NCBI GenBank assembly: GCA_964385635.1
Contig: CAYLPU010000027.1
Location: forward strand, 1-50,423
Length of the DNA stretch: 50,423 nucleotides
Direction of reading: 5' to 3'
From: CAYLPU01 sp964385635
GTDB lineage: Bacteria > Chloroflexota > Anaerolineae > B4-G1
Below the pieces are notes generated by a model, which saw only the letters and a list, made by a program, of their open reading frames with translations, was not told the origin of the DNA and made no database searches. Both the position numbers and the translations under genes were made by a program. Shown here piece after piece: positions 39,970 to 47,700 of the stretch. Position 1 is the first letter of the stretch. Each line of letters opens with the position of its first letter.

Positions 39970-41389
39970 CCGTTGACACCGCACCACGAACGCGCTCCAT
40001 CGTTTCCGTCGTTTCCCGTGGTAACGCCCGTCGCACCGATGGCTGCTGAGCCGCCTGCTGTATGATCTCGAGGAACCAGCCAGCGATCACTTCGGCTGGC
40101 ACGATAGCCCCTGCCATTCCATGTTGCTCCATGCGCTTACCGAGGGTCAGGATCATCGAGGTCTGCGCCTCTGCTCGGGCCTGCTGCACCAGACGCAACC
40201 GTTCTGCCTGTCCCTCGGCTTGCCTGAGCATAGTCTTGCGCGCCCAATCGGCCTGCCAACTTGTGATGCGTTGTTGGAGCACGGCTTCATCTGCAGGGAG
40301 CAGGTTGCTGATACCGCCACCTATGACGTGGATGCCAAGCGGCGTCAACTCTTTTTTCAACTGCTCTTTCAACTCTGCGACGATTCTGGAGCGCGGGTCT
40401 TCGCCTGGCTCAAACAGGTCGTAGGGCGCGCATAGTTCGTCGAACGTGTACCCGGCGATAATGCTTTGCACGGCTCGCCTGGTCACCATCTCCGGCAACT
40501 CGTGCCATTTGCGTTGCTTTATCTCCTCTGGCAGGTGATCCATCTCCTGTGCATGGAAGGCTTTGAAGATGGCGCTCTTGCGATAGGGGAACGGCCTGCC
40601 CAGAACGGGTTTCTCTCCTCCGGCCTCAATCTGGAAGGGGACAAAAACCAGCACCTTGACGGCAATGCCATCCTTCGTAAGAGCCTGCACGGTGAAGGCA
40701 CGAAGTTGTGGGCGCAGGTCAATCGGCTGCACCGGTCGATCGCCCCACTCGGTGAACACCACGCCGGGACCCTGGGCTCCCTTGAACTTCAGGCCATCGG
40801 TGACAACAACGGCGTGGTCACAACTACTGAGCACCAGACCGGGCCCTACAGGGGGCACCGTGATGCCACCAGGGAGGTGTATAGAGCGTATGAATGGATT
40901 GCCACTCACACGCTTGACCAACCTGTCGTCTTCATCCCGCTCGTCCGCGATGATGTAGTAGGGGTAGTTCATCCCGATGGTGAAAGTAAACAGGCATCGG
41001 AGGGCCTTCCGCCGCCGGACGCGGGCCGGGGGCGGTAGGAGATAGCCTGCCACGATCCAAAGACCGAGCCCCAGGAGAAAGAGGGCGGGGAGAAAAGTGA
41101 CCAGCATCAACACGTTTGCTCCGCCTTCTTTGTAGTGCAGGAGGCCGGCGCCGTACCAGCAGAGCCACGCAAAACTCAGGAGCGCGGCAACAAGCCATTT
41201 CTTCAGCCACAGAGACAAAAACAGGCATAGCAGAAAGGAGATGAGTGCCCAGGTGATAAGGCAGACAGCCGCGAGCATAAGCCAGGGTGCTCGCAGAGTC
41301 CAGGCCAGGATAGAGAGGCTTGCCCCGGTCATCAGGGGAACAGTAGCAAGAACTATGGGCAAGAAGAATGGACTACTATCTTGATTCAT
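39944..41389 (-). CDS. SPFH/band-7 domain membrane protein (second of two)
   Basis: 481 residues, with four or so N-terminal helices in the first 120 residues, more than usual for the family. Then GPGLVLSSCDHAVVVTDGLKFKG, AFTVQALTKDGIAVKVLVFVPFQIEAGG (SPFH core) and a coiled-coil tail (ITSWQADWARKTMLRQAEGQAERLRLVQQARAEAQTSMIL). It is similar in plan to the SPFH protein downstream but clearly diverged, which suggests a hetero-oligomer as with other paired SPFH proteins (HflK/HflC is the known precedent). ATG 41389 with AGGA 8 bp upstream is chosen over 41434. The last codons (AVSTDAAEG) are encoded by the ATCCGTTGAC micro-insert read backwards. It sits in the middle of the zinc-ribbon to kinase operon. 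Confidence 0.87.
   Translation of the reverse strand: MNQDSSPFFLPIVLATVPLMTGASLSILAWTLRAPWLMLAAVCLITWALISFLLCLFLSLWLKKWLVAALLSFAWLCWYGAGLLHYKEGGANVLMLVTFLPALFLLGLGLWIVAGYLLPPPARVRRRKALRCLFTFTIGMNYPYYIIADERDEDDRLVKRVSGNPFIRSIHLPGGITVPPVGPGLVLSSCDHAVVVTDGLKFKGAQGPGVVFTEWGDRPVQPIDLRPQLRAFTVQALTKDGIAVKVLVFVPFQIEAGGEKPVLGRPFPYRKSAIFKAFHAQEMDHLPEEIKQRKWHELPEMVTRRAVQSIIAGYTFDELCAPYDLFEPGEDPRSRIVAELKEQLKKELTPLGIHVIGGGISNLLPADEAVLQQRITSWQADWARKTMLRQAEGQAERLRLVQQARAEAQTSMILTLGKRMEQHGMAGAIVPAEVIAGWFLEIIQQAAQQPSVRRALPRETTETMERVRGAVSTDAAEGVRD
39963..39980 (+). repeat. Micro-insert across the overlap of two SPFH genes
   Basis: GCTGCATCCGTTGACACC. Read on the minus strand it gives VSTDAA at the end of one gene and the ATG start of the other. 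Confidence 0.8.
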
Positions 41390-41443
41390 TCGTATGTTCC
41401 TAGTCGTGACCTGCCTGTGCGGCGGTGGCGGCACTTGTAGACG

Positions 41444-42307
41444 CTATGACTGCTGCTTTGGCGCGTCTCCCACGGTACGAGTAATCTTGGTGATTTGTCC
41501 CCAGTGGTCTGCGGTCACCGTATAAACTGCGCGCAGACCTTGCTGTTTGTCCAGGCCGGTGGGGGTTCCAAGTGCCTGAACGTATTGTCTCCCGCTGGCC
41601 CTCATCATGATGCCGCCGTCTTTCGTTCGTTCCAATTCTTCCCAGTTCCAATTCCCGGACTCAACGGTCTGCTCTTGCTCGCGACGAAGACGCGCTGTCT
41701 GCTTCTCCTCGTGCCCTGTCGGGTCGGGTGCCGGCAACAACAGCCTGTTGAACATACCGAATATCGTGCCCGTGGCTTCTCCTGTTCCCTTGTCTATGGT
41801 TCGCGTCGTCTGCACGGCAAAACCTGCTTCTCGGTCGAGTTGTTCTTCCGCTTGTGTCCGGACCATCTCGGCCAGGTGGTTGCCTTGTAGGAAGATGGGT
41901 TGTGGCAGTGCCTCGTTCATTTTCCCCACGTAGACCAAGGCCAGTTGGAGTGATACGGAGTAGGTGAGAGAGATCATAAGTGCGACGTACATACTCATCA
42001 ACGTGAAGGGGACAACCCGCCTGATTCTCTTGCGCAGATCATCTGCTTTCTCCTCCTCGGCTTCCTCTGGCTCCTCCTCCTCCTCTGGAGTCGTGTCACT
42101 CTCTGCTTCCTGTCGCTCCAATTTCTCCAACTCCTTCACCTGCGCCAGATACTCTGGGTCCAGGAGGAACCACTCCGCCAACTTCCACGCAAAATCTGAT
42201 GTGATCATGGTGTACATGATCAGCAATACCAGGAATAGGGAGAATGCAGGCACGACGATTGCCCTCAATCGAGTACCGCCCAGCGATGCGCCAAACCCCT
42301 GTCGCAC
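41444..42307 (-). CDS. Uncharacterised membrane protein with acidic segment and coiled coil
   Basis: 287 residues. One helix near the N-terminus (AIVVPAFSLFLVLLIMYTMI), a charged segment with a run of glutamates (about residues 68-90), a second helix (VVPFTLMSMYVALMISLTYSVSLQLALVYV) and a mostly polar C-terminal half with VRTQAEEQLDREAGF and RLRREQEQTVESGNWNWEEL. I do not recognise a family. GTG 42307 is the first plausible start after the stop of the preceding gene; no strong Shine-Dalgarno. It lies between the zinc-ribbon gene and the SPFH pair in one operon, so a partner or client of the SPFH complex is likely (inference). Confidence 0.78.
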   Translation of the reverse strand: MRQGFGASLGGTRLRAIVVPAFSLFLVLLIMYTMITSDFAWKLAEWFLLDPEYLAQVKELEKLERQEAESDTTPEEEEEPEEAEEEKADDLRKRIRRVVPFTLMSMYVALMISLTYSVSLQLALVYVGKMNEALPQPIFLQGNHLAEMVRTQAEEQLDREAGFAVQTTRTIDKGTGEATGTIFGMFNRLLLPAPDPTGHEEKQTARLRREQEQTVESGNWNWEELERTKDGGIMMRASGRQYVQALGTPTGLDKQQGLRAVYTVTADHWGQITKITRTVGDAPKQQS

Positions 42308-42328
42308 TCGCTTCAGCAGTTCTTGCTC

Positions 42329-42652
42329 TCATATCTCGTGGCGTGCGCCGTACCCCGCAAGCGTGGCGATGAGACAGCCACATACGGTGATCGCTACTGC
42401 CAGTAATTGTGCGGCAGGGGTGATGCCCTTCCATAGTCTTCCTATCCCCATCAGGCCGAATGCCAGGGCAAATACAGTGATGAAAAAGGGGAGATAGAAG
42501 TGCGGCGCGACGAAAGCTAGTAGCCCCTCTAGCTCTCCTTGTTCCTCAGCATGTGTCGCTCGCCAGTGATCCCAGGTGGCGTTGTCCGAATCACAGCGCT
42601 TGCAGCGTTGTCCTGTCTCGTAGTACCCTTTGCAAACGATGCACTCAGGCAT
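42329..42652 (-). CDS. Small zinc-ribbon protein with two membrane helices
   Basis: 107 residues. CIVCKGYYETGQRCKRC at the N-terminus gives two CxxC pairs 10 residues apart, a rubredoxin/zinc-ribbon-type metal site, followed by two helices (HFYLPFFITVFALAFGLMGI and LLAVAITVCGCLIATLAGY). The metal-binding part would be on the cytoplasmic side if the usual inside-positive rule holds. First gene of the minus-strand SPFH operon, with a predicted promoter about 60 bp upstream. No family name recognised. Confidence 0.8.
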   Translation of the reverse strand: MPECIVCKGYYETGQRCKRCDSDNATWDHWRATHAEEQGELEGLLAFVAPHFYLPFFITVFALAFGLMGIGRLWKGITPAAQLLAVAITVCGCLIATLAGYGARHEI

Positions 42653-42710
42653 GCTTAGTCGCCTCTGCCACGTTCGAGTCTCTAGTAACGTGCGCTACGG
42701 TCGCTAACAA

Positions 42711-42739
42711 AGAATATCACAACTTTATCCCAAGCGCAA
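42711..42739 (-). promoter_or_regulatory. Predicted promoter of the SPFH operon
   Basis: On the minus strand: TTGCGC (42739-42734), 17-bp spacer, TATTCT (42716-42711). It leaves a leader of about 55 bases before the ATG at 42652. Confidence 0.45.
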
Positions 42740-42764
42740 ATGCAGTTACCGGGCATATTGGTGA

Positions 42765-42863
42765 TTAGAGCGCCTTGTCCCCATACCCAAACAACCCCGC
42801 CGTCCCGCCGGTGTGCCAAAAGAGCACTGTCTCGTGGAAGCCGAACGTGTCACGGCGGGTCAT
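42765..42863 (-). pseudogene. Duplicated 3' end of a D-cysteine desulfhydrase-family gene
   Basis: The minus-strand frame MTRRDTFGFHETVLFWHTGG followed by TAGLFGYGDKAL aligns with the last residues of the intact PLP-enzyme gene at 43672 (RRSVFRPGERVLFWHTGG, TAGLFGYGEE). A 41-bp stretch (42778-42818) is identical to 43694-43734. Its first ATG overlaps the vapC stop as ATGA, so it could even be translated as a 32-residue peptide. The rest of the gene copy is missing and the toxin-antitoxin module stands in its place. Confidence 0.85.
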
Positions 42864-43330
42864 TCTCTGGCCTGACGCCACGCGGCAAGCAACTCGGGCA
42901 GGTCTGGTGGAAGCACCTCGAACCCCTCGGCCTGTGCCACCTTCCACAGCGCCCGGTCGAAGGTGGCAAAGGTCACCGGAGCCGCCATACGGGTTTGCCA
43001 CACCAATGCAGCAGCCAGATGGACCGCATCGTACCCTCGCAACCCATGCTGCCAGGCCAGTTCCCCTGCCTGCGCTACCAACTCTTCTGTCACCTGAATC
43101 CGCACATAGGTTGGCCAATCAGAATAGAAGCGCTCCCGCGCCGCTTGCGCCCCCGATTCGGAGATGGCTCTCACTCGAGCAGCCCGCACCAGTGCAGCGC
43201 TGATCTCGGCAAAACTGATCGCAACTGTGCCGGTCACGGCCGCCTGTTCTATAGCGCGCTGAATCTCAGCAGTCCCAGGCTCTTCGACATACCGCTTCAC
43301 TGCTGCGCTGGCATCCAGATAGAGAATCAC
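42860..43330 (-). CDS. vapC: VapC-type PIN-domain toxin (ribonuclease)
   Basis: 156 residues. MILYLDASAAVKRYVEEPG is the classic PIN start with Asp6; Glu42 (SFAEISAAL), Asp101 (GYDAVHLAAAL) and Asp125 (FATFDRALW) complete the acidic metal-binding set of PIN RNases. VapC toxins cut tRNA or rRNA and are held inactive by a partner antitoxin. The GTG start overlaps the antitoxin stop as GTGA, the usual coupled order antitoxin then toxin. The length is slightly above the common 130-140. Its stop overlaps the ATG of the duplicated gene end downstream. Confidence 0.92.
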   Translation of the reverse strand: MILYLDASAAVKRYVEEPGTAEIQRAIEQAAVTGTVAISFAEISAALVRAARVRAISESGAQAARERFYSDWPTYVRIQVTEELVAQAGELAWQHGLRGYDAVHLAAALVWQTRMAAPVTFATFDRALWKVAQAEGFEVLPPDLPELLAAWRQARE

Positions 43331-43602
43331 TCCCGATTCTCCAGCAGCAACTCTGCGACGGTCTTTGGACCCCTGGTTTTGGCCACAGGCGAAATTGGCT
43401 GCAACCGCTGCCCATTCCAGGCAATCGCTCCGTCTGCCACCAACGCCTGCAATCGCATCTGGACTGGATCGCTTTCTGGGATGAGACGGGCGATAGGCCG
43501 CCGCCGTTCGGTCACGATGAGCGTAGCCCCACCTTTCACTTGCGCCAGGTAGTGGCTCAGCCTGGTCTTCAGTTCTCGAACACCTACTGCTGTCGGCTCC
43601 AT
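43327..43602 (-). CDS. vapB: Phd/YefM-family antitoxin of the PIN toxin
   Basis: 91 residues. MEPTAVGVRELKTRLSHYLAQVKGG followed by LIVTERRRPIARLIPE is the Phd/YefM DNA-binding fold; the C-terminal tail (KTVAELLLENRE) would wrap the toxin. ATG 43602 is chosen over 43641 because GGAGG lies 9 bp upstream. Antitoxins of this family repress their own promoter, here probably the site at 43632-43660. Overlaps vapC by 4 bp. Confidence 0.9.
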   Translation of the reverse strand: MEPTAVGVRELKTRLSHYLAQVKGGATLIVTERRRPIARLIPESDPVQMRLQALVADGAIAWNGQRLQPISPVAKTRGPKTVAELLLENRE

Positions 43603-43631
43603 TGCTCTTATCCTCCGTCCATTGTGACTAC

Positions 43632-43660
43632 ATTCTATCACAAGTAACCACTTTTCGCAA
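43632..43660 (-). promoter_or_regulatory. Predicted promoter of the toxin-antitoxin operon
   Basis: Minus strand: TTGCGA (43660-43655), 17-bp spacer, TAGAAT (43637-43632). It is well placed about 25-30 bp upstream of the antitoxin ATG. The TTGTGATAGAATGTAGTCACAA sequence around the -10 (two 5-6 bp arms) is a possible operator for autoregulation. Confidence 0.6.
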
Positions 43661-43671
43661 GACTCGGCTCC

Positions 43672-44658
43672 CTATACACCCTCGCCCACCTCTTCCCCAT
43701 ACCCAAACAACCCCGCCGTCCCGCCGGTGTGCCAGAACAGCACCCGCTCGCCGGGCCGGAAAACGGACCGGCGGATCAGATCAAGCAGGCCGCCGAAGGC
43801 CCGGCCGGTGTAGACGGGGTCGAGCAATACTCCCTCGGTGCAAGCCAGGGTGCGGATCGCCTCCCGCTCCAGGTCACTCACGACGCCGTATCCGCCGCCC
43901 AGGTAGCCATCGTCCACGGCGAAGTCCTCCGGCGCGAAGGTGATCCCCAGCCTCAGGTAGTCCGCCGTGGCTGTCGCCAGGCCGGCCAACCGGTGCCGGA
44001 GAGGTCCGGCCTGCGGGTCCACGCTGATACCCAGGATGCGTCCCTCGTATCCCAACCCCCGCGCTCCCACTACCAACCCCGCCTGCGTGCCACCGCTGGA
44101 GGAGGGTAGCACAACGTGGTCGAAGTACAGGTCCCGCTCCGTGCACTGTACCAACAACTCCTCCATCGCCGCCACGTAGCCGCTGGCCCCGATGGGGTTG
44201 CTCCCGCCGTAGGGGACGCCGTAGGGGTGGCGGCCCGCCGCCTGCAGTTCCTCGGCCACCCGGCTCATCGCCTCGGCCAACGGCTGGTTTCCCGCCCAGA
44301 CCACCTCCGCACCCAGCAGCCGGTCCAGCAGCAGGTTGCCCTGCATCTGGAGTGGCTCTTTGCCCCGCAGCACCAGTGTGCGGGCCAGACCGAGCTTCGC
44401 CGCCGCTGCTGCCGTTTGGCGGGCGTGGTTGGACTGCGCCGCGCCAGCCGTGATGAGCGTATCGGCCCCTTGCGCCAGCGCGTCGGCCACCAGGTATTCT
44501 AACTTACGAGCCTTATTGCCCCCTGTCGCCAACCCTGTCTGATCATCCCGCTTGATCCACAACTCTGGCCCACCCATTTGCGCTGTGAGGCGGGGCAGCG
44601 GTTCCAGCGGGGTGGGCAGGTGGGCGATGGACACACGTGCCAGTCTGTCTGTCAGCAT
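43672..44658 (-). CDS. D-cysteine desulfhydrase/ACC deaminase family PLP enzyme
   Basis: 328 residues, full length for the family. WIKRDDQTGLATGGNKARKLEYL contains the PLP-binding Lys (Lys49 in GGNK by family alignment); AGAAQSNHARQTAAAAAKLGL and LPSSSGGTQAGLVVG bind substrate carboxylate and cofactor phosphate; FWHTGGTAGLFGYG is the conserved end. Members either cut D-cysteine to pyruvate, sulfide and ammonia or open ACC; I cannot decide which from the residues alone, D-cysteine desulfhydrase being the commoner bacterial assignment. ATG 44658 with GGAGG 9 bp upstream. Divergent from the subtilase gene; its 3' end is duplicated beyond the toxin-antitoxin module. Confidence 0.9.
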   Translation of the reverse strand: MLTDRLARVSIAHLPTPLEPLPRLTAQMGGPELWIKRDDQTGLATGGNKARKLEYLVADALAQGADTLITAGAAQSNHARQTAAAAAKLGLARTLVLRGKEPLQMQGNLLLDRLLGAEVVWAGNQPLAEAMSRVAEELQAAGRHPYGVPYGGSNPIGASGYVAAMEELLVQCTERDLYFDHVVLPSSSGGTQAGLVVGARGLGYEGRILGISVDPQAGPLRHRLAGLATATADYLRLGITFAPEDFAVDDGYLGGGYGVVSDLEREAIRTLACTEGVLLDPVYTGRAFGGLLDLIRRSVFRPGERVLFWHTGGTAGLFGYGEEVGEGV

Positions 44659-44676
44659 ATTAGTACCTCCATGGGA

Positions 44677-44705
44677 TTGTCATAGCCTCTCGGGTCTGTT
44701 ATAAT
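44677..44705 (+). promoter_or_regulatory. Near-consensus promoter of the subtilase gene
   Basis: TTGTCA (44677-44682), 17-bp spacer, TATAAT (44700-44705). The transcription start would be about 44712, four bases before the ATG at 44716, so the mRNA would be practically leaderless. An in-frame ATG at 44704 overlaps the -10 and is therefore not usable from this promoter. Confidence 0.75.
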
Positions 44706-44715
44706 GGAAAATGCG

Positions 44716-47700
44716 ATGAAAGTCAACCGCCGCTTTGTTATGTTTGTGCTTGCGCTCATGCTGCTGACGATGCGCAACAGCGCGGTCGCCGGGCAGGTGT
44801 CCCCTCCACGCCCGGCATTTTCTTTTTCCTTTCCGGAGGGGGTCATTCCTGCGTGGGCGCTCTCCATTTCTCCTCCCTCCTCTCAACCGGGGGAGGTAGG
44901 GGCAGGTCTTAGACCTGCCCCTACCATCGAACCGGAACTGCTGCGGGCTCTGCTGGAGGCGGGTCCCGATGAGTATTTCCATGTCATCGTCCACCTGCGC
45001 GAGCGGGCCGATCTCAAGGCGGCGGTCGGCGGAGCGCTGGGCGCGGCTGAGGCCCGCTCCCGCGTCGTCTCGGCGTTGCAAGCCACTGCGACCAGTTCCC
45101 AGAGGCCGCTGCGGGCCTACCTGGAGGGTGCGCGAGCCGCCGGCACAGTCCAATCCTACACGCCATTCTGGATTGTCAACGGTGTTGCCGTCCACACCAA
45201 CCGTGACACCGTTTTTGCCCTGGCCGCCCGCCCCGAAATCTCCACCGTCCGCCTCGATCATTGGCGGCAGTGGATCGCTGCCGAAATCCCCAATCCCCAA
45301 TTCGCAATCCGCGATCTGCAATCTACCATCGAGTGGGGCATCACCCGCATCCGCGCCGACGAGGTCTGGAGCGCGCTGCATATCAGTGGCACTGGTGCGG
45401 TTGTGGCGGGAATGGACACAGGGGGGGACTGGCTCCACCCGGCGCTGCAAGCCAACTACCGGGGCTACAACCCCCACGGCGGTCCCTCCAACCACACGTA
45501 CAGTTGGCACGATGCCACCGGCGGCGGTGCGCTTTACCCGGTGGACGACCACGGGCACGGCAGCCATACGCTGGGCACCATCGTCGGGCAGGATGGCATT
45601 GGCGTTGCACCAGGAGCACAGTGGATCGCGGTCAAGGTTCTGAACGGTCAGGGCTACGGCTACGACTCCTGGATCCACGAGGGTTTCCAGTGGCTCCTGG
45701 CTCCCGGCGGCAACCCGGCCAAAGCCCCCGATGTGGTCAACTGCTCCTGGAGTAACGACAACGGCCACCTGACTACCTTCCAGGCTGACCTGCAGGCACT
45801 GCTGGCCGCCGGCATCTTCGCCGTTTTGGCCAACGGCAATAACGGTCCGGGGGAGGGAACTGTGGGCTCGCCGGCCTCGCTTCCCGAGGCCTTCGCCGTC
45901 GGCGCCACCGACTCCGACGACGAGGTGACCAGTTTCTCCAGCCGTGGCCCCTCTCCGTGGGGCGAGGTCCGCCCCCACGTGGCCGCACCGGGGGTTAACG
46001 TGCGCTCTAGCCTGCCGGGGGGCGTTTACGGCGAGATGGATGGCACCTCGATGGCTGCCCCCCACATCTCCGGCATCGTGGCCCTCCTGCGCTCGGTCAG
46101 CCCTACGCTGAGCATCACCCGCACAGCCTTCCTTATCACCAGCACCGCTGTGCCCCTGGGTGCTGCTCTCCCCAATAACGACACCGGCTGGGGGCGGGTG
46201 GACGGTTTTGCCGCCGTCGCCGCGCTGGCCCACCCTGGCTTCATCACCGGAACGGTAACGCAGGCTGGGGGAGGCGCCTCCATCGCCGGGGCGACGGTCG
46301 CCGCTACTCCCCACGGGGGCGGGGGCGGGGGAACAGCCACGACCGACGACGATGGCTCCTACCTGCTGGCGTTGGCCCCCACCACCTACGACGTGACCGT
46401 CTCTGCCTTCGGCTACGAGCCGGCCACTGTCTGGGGAGTCGGGGTGATGACTGACTCGACGACTGTGATGGACTTCTCCCTTGATGCTCTTCCCACTGGC
46501 ACCCTGCGTGGCCGCATCACCGATGCGACCACCGGTGACCCGGTCACGGCCATTGTGACCGTCCTGGGCACTTCCGTCGAGGCCACCGCCAGCCAGTATG
46601 CGTTCACCCTCCCGGTCGGCACTTATACCCTCCGCGCCCGTAGCCTGGGCTATCGGGTGGTCACCACCACCGCAGTCGTCGTTGACGGGCAGGTCACCGT
46701 GGTGAACCTGGCCCTGCCCCCGGCCCCTTCCATACTGCTGGTTGATAGCGGCAGTTGGTACTACGGAAGCCAGGCGGGGTACTTTCACCAGGCACTGGAT
46801 GACCTGGCTTACGCCTACGACGAACGGGCCATCAAGCACCTGCCCGACGACACGCCGGCTGCAGCCGACCTGTCCCTCTATGACGTCGTGCTCTGGAGCG
46901 CGCCGCGGGACGCCCCCGGTTACATCGGCGCGCAGGGCACTATCACCGGCTACCTCTCCGCTGGCGGGCGGCTGTTGCTGACTGGCCAGGACGTGGGTTT
47001 CTGGGACGGTGGCGGAGCGATTGACTACTGGAGCCCCTACTACCAGGACTACCTTAAAACCCGCTACGTCAGCGACGACGCGCAGGCGAGTGTGCTGGAA
47101 GGGCTGGGAAGCGACATCTTCGCCGGCCTGACTATTACCATCGCTGGTTCGGGCGGTGCCGACAACCAGAGTTTCCCCGACGAAATCGCTGTCGCCGACT
47201 CGGACGCGGCAGCATCGGTGCTGGCTTATCAGGAGGATGGGTGCGGCGGTGTACGTGTCGGTACCTGCCTGGACTACCGCGTGGTTTACCTGTCCTTCGG
47301 CTTCGAGGCCATCAACGACCGGGCTGCCCGCCGGGAGGTTATGGACCGGGCGCTGGATTGGCTGGCTGCTTCTCTGCCGGCTGTTGGGCTTGAACTGGCG
47401 CCGGCCTCTCATGTGGGTGTTGGCCTCCCTGGATCCGTCGTCACCCACGCACTGCGGGTGCGACACGTGGGGCAGGGAGGTGTCACCGATACCATCAGCC
47501 TCTCACTCGATGGCGCATCCTGGGCCACCCAACTCAGTGCTCCATCTCTATCCCTTGCCCCCTGTACCTCGACCACTGTCGTCCTCAGCGTCACCGTCCC
47601 ATCCGCCGCCATCTGGGACGCCCGCGACACGGCGACACTCACCGCTCGCTCGTCGCTCTCGCCCGCGCTGGCGCTGAGCGCCACCCTCACGACCAAGGCC

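Noticed and set aside
42740..43552. A 270-codon + frame over the toxin-antitoxin region
   Set aside because: Antisense to two well-recognised genes and to the duplicated PLP-gene end; no motif of its own.
44680..47466. A 928-codon open frame antisense to the subtilase gene
   Set aside because: It lies opposite a gene with a complete protease active site; its translation is Gly/Arg/Val-rich, without any domain or helix pattern. High G+C makes long antisense frames common.
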